From CAZRKC01 sp964600665 (GTDB taxonomy: Bacteria; Bacillota; SLNR01), in NCBI GenBank assembly GCA_964600665.1, contig CAZRKC010000057.1:1-7597 (forward strand): DNA of 7,597 nucleotides, given 5' to 3'. Every line of letters starts with the position of its first letter. Position 1 is the first letter of the stretch. Shown piece by piece: positions 4,879 through 7,597 of this stretch. The notes below the pieces were generated by a model. That model saw nothing but the letters and a program-made list of their open reading frames with translations. It was not told the DNA's origin and ran no database searches. Position numbers and translations under genes: made by a program.

Positions 4879-6243
4879 TTAGATTTTCAGATTTGCCTTT
4901 ACGGCATCGATAAGGGCGGTTTGCGTCCTGTCCTTCTCGAACAGAGCTTTCATAACACGTTCATCGATCGTGCCTTTGGCGATGATGTGGTGTATAATCA
5001 CCGTTTTGGATGTTTGCCCTTGCCGCCATAAGCGTGCGATGGTCTGTTGGTAGAGTTCCAGACTCCATGTCAGCCCGAACCAAACAAGAGTTGATCCTCC
5101 GGCTTGAAGGTTCAGCCCATGCCCGGCACTTGCGGGGTGGATGAGTGCGACCGGCAACTCGCCATTGTTCCAACAATTTATACTCTCAGAAGAATCAAGA
5201 CATGAGAAGGGGATACGCAGGCTATGAAGACGGTCGGAGATCCGATCCAGATCATGCCTGAACCAGTATGCCACAAGCAAAGGTTTGCCGTTTGCAGCTT
5301 CAATTAAATCCTCCAGGGCGTCCAGTTTGCGGTCGTGTATGTGGTGAATTTCGCCACCATCACCGTACACCGCACCGTTTGCCATCTGACAGAGTTTGCC
5401 GGAGAGGGCGGCGGCATTGGCGGCAGTTATCTCTCCACCCGAAAGCGTCAGGACCAGATCCTGCCGAAATTCATCATAGCGACTGTGTTCTTTCTCGGAC
5501 AATTGAACAGGATAATCAACGCTCACCAGCTCCGGCATTTTAATATAATCTGTTGACTTCATTGAAATGGTGATGTCGGCAATTTTGCGATAGATGTCCT
5601 TTTCGGTGTGCGGCAAGGGTTTGTAGCTGAATATCACTTGGCCGTTGCGTTTATCGGGTATGAAGTAGTCAGTTCTGTACTGGCCGATGAACCGACCGAG
5701 TCGCTGACCCATGTCAAGAAGCCGGAACTGTGCCCACAAGTCCATCAGGCCGTTGGAAGACGGTGTGCCGGTGAGACCGATTACCCTTTTCACCTTTGGG
5801 CGAACCTTCATCATCGCTCTGAATCGCTTTGACCGGTGGTTCTTGAAAGACGACAGTTCATCGACCACCACTGTGTCAAAGTCGAAGGGCAGACCACTGT
5901 CCTCCACAAACCACTGGACATTTTCGCGGTTGATGATGTATATGTCGGCTCGCCTATTAAACGCGGCTTTCCGTTCCGTTTCATTTCCCACTGCCACTGA
6001 CCAGATAAGGCCGTAAAAGTGATCCCATTTTTCAAGTTCTCCCGGCCACGTATCGCGTGCCACTCTCAAAGGCGCAATAACCAAAATTTTATGGGCCTCA
6101 AAACTATCAAACAGCAGGTCGGATAACGCGGTCAGCGTAATCGATGTTTTGCCAAGTCCCATGTCAAGCAGAAGGCATGAGATGGGATTTCTCCGGATAA
6201 ATTCCATTGCATAATTCTGATAGCTATGTGGATTGTATTTCAT
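4879..6243 (-). CDS. SNF2-type DEAD/DEAH-box helicase, phage replication module
   Basis: A 454-residue superfamily 2 ATPase predicted to translocate on or remodel DNA during phage replication or recombination. Motif I is LDMGLGKT (26-33), motif Ia lies around APLR (57-60), motif II is DELS (128-131; SNF2 proteins often have DEAH or variants here), and motif III is LTGTP (157-161). In the second RecA-like domain, the HPASAGHGLNLQ segment is motif V-like, and QQTIARLWRQGQ (399-410) is motif VI with the arginine finger. This compact form without accessory domains is typical of phage SNF2 proteins. ATG 6243 has AGGAGG 7 bases upstream; the longer frame from 6417 would read through most of the preceding nuclease gene out of frame. 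It overlaps that nuclease gene by 20 bp, so the two are probably co-translated. Confidence 0.93.
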   Translation of the reverse strand: MKYNPHSYQNYAMEFIRRNPISCLLLDMGLGKTSITLTALSDLLFDSFEAHKILVIAPLRVARDTWPGELEKWDHFYGLIWSVAVGNETERKAAFNRRADIYIINRENVQWFVEDSGLPFDFDTVVVDELSSFKNHRSKRFRAMMKVRPKVKRVIGLTGTPSSNGLMDLWAQFRLLDMGQRLGRFIGQYRTDYFIPDKRNGQVIFSYKPLPHTEKDIYRKIADITISMKSTDYIKMPELVSVDYPVQLSEKEHSRYDEFRQDLVLTLSGGEITAANAAALSGKLCQMANGAVYGDGGEIHHIHDRKLDALEDLIEAANGKPLLVAYWFRHDLDRISDRLHSLRIPFSCLDSSESINCWNNGELPVALIHPASAGHGLNLQAGGSTLVWFGLTWSLELYQQTIARLWRQGQTSKTVIIHHIIAKGTIDERVMKALFEKDRTQTALIDAVKANLKI

Positions 6244-6502
6244 CAAGTATCCTCCTGATTGCGGTTTCATTGTCCAGTACATATACAGGAAAACCAAGCC
6301 GCCGCAGCATTCCATGCCTTGACTCCTGCAAGGGACGGGATCTTTCCCCTGGACTTTTAACCTCGATAAAAGCAATTTTGCCTTTGGGCAGGAGTAAAAA
6401 GCGGTCTGGCATTCCATCGAAACCAGGGCAGGTGAGTTTAGGTGCGATACCTCCCATTGTTTTGACTGCTTCTACAAGTTTTCGCTCTATTGTTTTTTCC
6501 AT
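6224..6502 (-). CDS. VRR-NUC domain nuclease
   Basis: A 92-residue stand-alone VRR-NUC protein of the PD-(D/E)xK nuclease superfamily, predicted to cut branched or damaged DNA intermediates. The minimal domain is complete: an N-terminal helix with E6 and E11, the GMPDRFLLL strand with D33, the FIEVK strand with E47 and K49, then Q59 in the following helix. ATG 6502 has AGGAGG 8 bases upstream; an in-frame extension to 6580 would cover the presumed promoter and has no ribosome binding site. Phages often encode this small nuclease directly before an SNF2 helicase, as here, so the two proteins probably cooperate on replication or recombination intermediates. Its own promoter may lie at 6552-6580. 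Confidence 0.92.
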   Translation of the reverse strand: MEKTIERKLVEAVKTMGGIAPKLTCPGFDGMPDRFLLLPKGKIAFIEVKSPGERSRPLQESRHGMLRRLGFPVYVLDNETAIRRILDEIQST

Positions 6503-6551
6503 TATAAAAGCCTCCTTTTCCGATTGCCCATCATGCCGATTTTTCCTATTA

Positions 6552-6580
6552 ATACTACGCGTGCGTATTACGTGTGCCAA
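6552..6580 (-). promoter_or_regulatory. Candidate promoter with palindromic operator upstream of the VRR-NUC gene
   Basis: On the minus strand TTGGCA (6580-6575, five of six matches to TTGACA) is followed after exactly 17 bases by TAGTAT (6557-6552, four of six matches to TATAAT). The spacer holds an inverted repeat, TACGC-GT-GCGTA (6556-6567), extendable to about 7 of 8 pairs at 6553-6570, as expected of an operator. The -35 box is part of a TTGGCACA motif identical to the three late repeats. An A/T-rich stretch at 6581-6616 lies directly upstream and could act as an UP element. Confidence 0.5.
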
Positions 6581-6619
6581 TTACTCCTATTACTATATAA
6601 ATAATAATTAATTGGTTAT

Positions 6620-6701
6620 TTATCGGCATATGGGCAACGGCAACATTGAAACGCTGATTTTGTAAGGGCTTGCGACTTTGCCGATAATCGTTGCCGAAGC
6701 C
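6620..6701 (-). other. Interleaved inverted repeats after the VirE-like gene
   Basis: The 3' region of the VirE-like transcript holds TTATCGGC (6620-6627) paired with GCCGATAA (6680-6687), GGCAACG/CGGCAAC (6633-6644) paired with CGTTGCCG (6689-6696), and GGCTT (6667-6671) paired with AAGCC (6697-6701). The first two pairs are interleaved rather than nested, so they could form a pseudoknot or two alternative hairpins. There is no U-run, so a simple intrinsic terminator is not supported. The rest of the intergenic stretch (6503-6619) holds only the promoter candidate and A/T-rich sequence. Confidence 0.4.
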
Positions 6702-7597
6702 TTAATCGTCAGTGATGGGCATAGGTTCTACCCTGATAAACACCTGCTGAGGTCCGTACATGGGCACATTGCGTTTGCCGGTTTTCCCCGTCGCGCATTT
6801 GACCCAGCCACCTAACCTGTTTAGGATACTTTGGATCTCGTAAGAGTCGGCTTTCTTGATGGACTCCCTGGACTTACCGAAGCATTCGCACCAGATTTCC
6901 ATGACACAAACCTGAGTGCGGAGCACTGAGCCTTTTGCTCTCGTCGGATCGTCGGGGGAGCGCATATATTCCAAACGACGATAGATATCCATAGCGTCCC
7001 AGTTTTCGGGAAGCAGGGTTTCAAGGTACTCGGCCACAAGCCCTTCGCGGTCGTCGTTTTCCATTGCTTCGCGTTGTTCGGCATAAGCTGCCGCCACCAA
7101 CTCGCCTTTGAGGTATAGCTCTTCGCCCTTGCTGTATTTTACAAGTGCCTCCGCCCAAATCTGGTCTATTTCCGTAAGGTCCCAAGCGTGGTGTTTGCCT
7201 TCACCGGATACCCGCACCGGCCAGAAACGTCGGTTGCCCGTGATGTCCCGCAGGAAGCCCCCGTCGCTGTTGGTCGTACCGACGATTATGCATTGTCGGG
7301 GATGACTTTCCACCGCCCGGCCATAAGAGGGCCGGTACTTGTCATCCACACGGGTGATAAAGGACTTCACCGTTTCCACGTCCATTTTTTTGATACCCGC
7401 CAGTTCTCCCAGTTCGAGAATCCAGTAACCCTGCAACTTCTCGGGCGCGGTCTTGTCCTTCATATCCGATATGGAAAGGCTGTCGGAGTACCATTGCCGC
7501 GCAAGCCTTGAAAAAAGCATGGATTTACCGATACCTTGTTTGCCGTTTAGCACAAGGATGGAATCGTGTTTGGTTCCGGGATTTAAGATTCTTGCCA
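6702..7597 (-). CDS. VirE/VapE-family phage replication ATPase (C-terminal part)
   Basis: A predicted replicative ATPase/helicase of the virulence-associated E (VirE/VapE) family, usually fused to or partnered with a primase in phages. The frame is open through the right edge, so the N-terminus lies outside; about 297 residues are visible. Starting inside the window at GTG 7553 would be wrong because it would break the strand before Walker A. Visible motifs are Walker A GKQGIGKS shortly after the edge, Walker B-like WILELGEL, KSFITRVDDKYRPSYGR, the sensor-like GTTNSDGGFLRD, and GNRRFWPV. The last third is charged and less conserved and ends in a basic segment followed by PMPITDD. It is the first gene seen of the replication block and is followed by the nuclease and SNF2 genes on the same strand. 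Confidence 0.93.
   Translation of the reverse strand, partial: ARILNPGTKHDSILVLNGKQGIGKSMLFSRLARQWYSDSLSISDMKDKTAPEKLQGYWILELGELAGIKKMDVETVKSFITRVDDKYRPSYGRAVESHPRQCIIVGTTNSDGGFLRDITGNRRFWPVRVSGEGKHHAWDLTEIDQIWAEALVKYSKGEELYLKGELVAAAYAEQREAMENDDREGLVAEYLETLLPENWDAMDIYRRLEYMRSPDDPTRAKGSVLRTQVCVMEIWCECFGKSRESIKKADSYEIQSILNRLGGWVKCATGKTGKRNVPMYGPQQVFIRVEPMPITDD

Noticed and set aside
6244..6417. 58-codon extension of the SNF2 gene
   Set aside because: It would translate most of the VRR-NUC gene in another frame and has no ribosome binding site; ATG 6243 has a perfect one.

Overview
This window is part of a tailed-phage or prophage genome, most likely from a Gram-positive Firmicute of the Clostridia type. 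The reasons are strong AGGAGG-like ribosome binding sites in front of almost every gene, mid-range base composition, tightly packed and overlapping genes, and a gene order that is familiar from clostridial and bacillar temperate phages. No integrase, repressor, attachment site, tRNA, CRISPR array or insertion sequence is visible. Whether this copy is integrated cannot be decided from the window.

Eight of the nine genes lie on the minus strand and read from right to left. The replication block comes first (7597 to 4879). It holds a VirE/VapE-type primase-associated ATPase cut by the right edge, a short VRR-NUC nuclease, and an SNF2-type helicase overlapping the nuclease gene. Next is a small conserved phage protein of unknown function (4809-4564), then a DUF1492/ArpU-like protein with a sigma-region-4-like C-terminus (4562-4152), the probable late-gene activator. 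Right after its stop codon are three tandem 10-bp repeats (TTGGCACA on the coding strand), a possible late promoter and a long hairpin. The packaging module follows: an HNH endonuclease (4021-3650), a non-coding stretch that is the best candidate for the cos site, and a P27-family small terminase subunit (2928-2377).

Two things depart from a plain packaging module. An S-adenosylmethionine synthetase (metK) and a ParB-domain/adenine methyltransferase fusion lie directly downstream of the small terminase, where the large terminase would often be. Their frames overlap by 11 bp, so one gene makes the methyl donor and the next uses it, which suggests self-protection of the phage DNA. Also, a MORN-repeat gene lies on the plus strand between the HNH gene and the small terminase, against the direction of everything else. 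Its stop region overlaps the HNH stop region, and it looks like a moron (accessory cargo) gene.

The most unusual regulatory signal is that TTGGCACA occurs four times: three times in front of the late genes and once 2.4 kb upstream in front of the nuclease gene. The fourth copy is spaced exactly 17 bp from a -10-like box, with a palindrome in the spacer. This raises the possibility that one regulator acts at both places.
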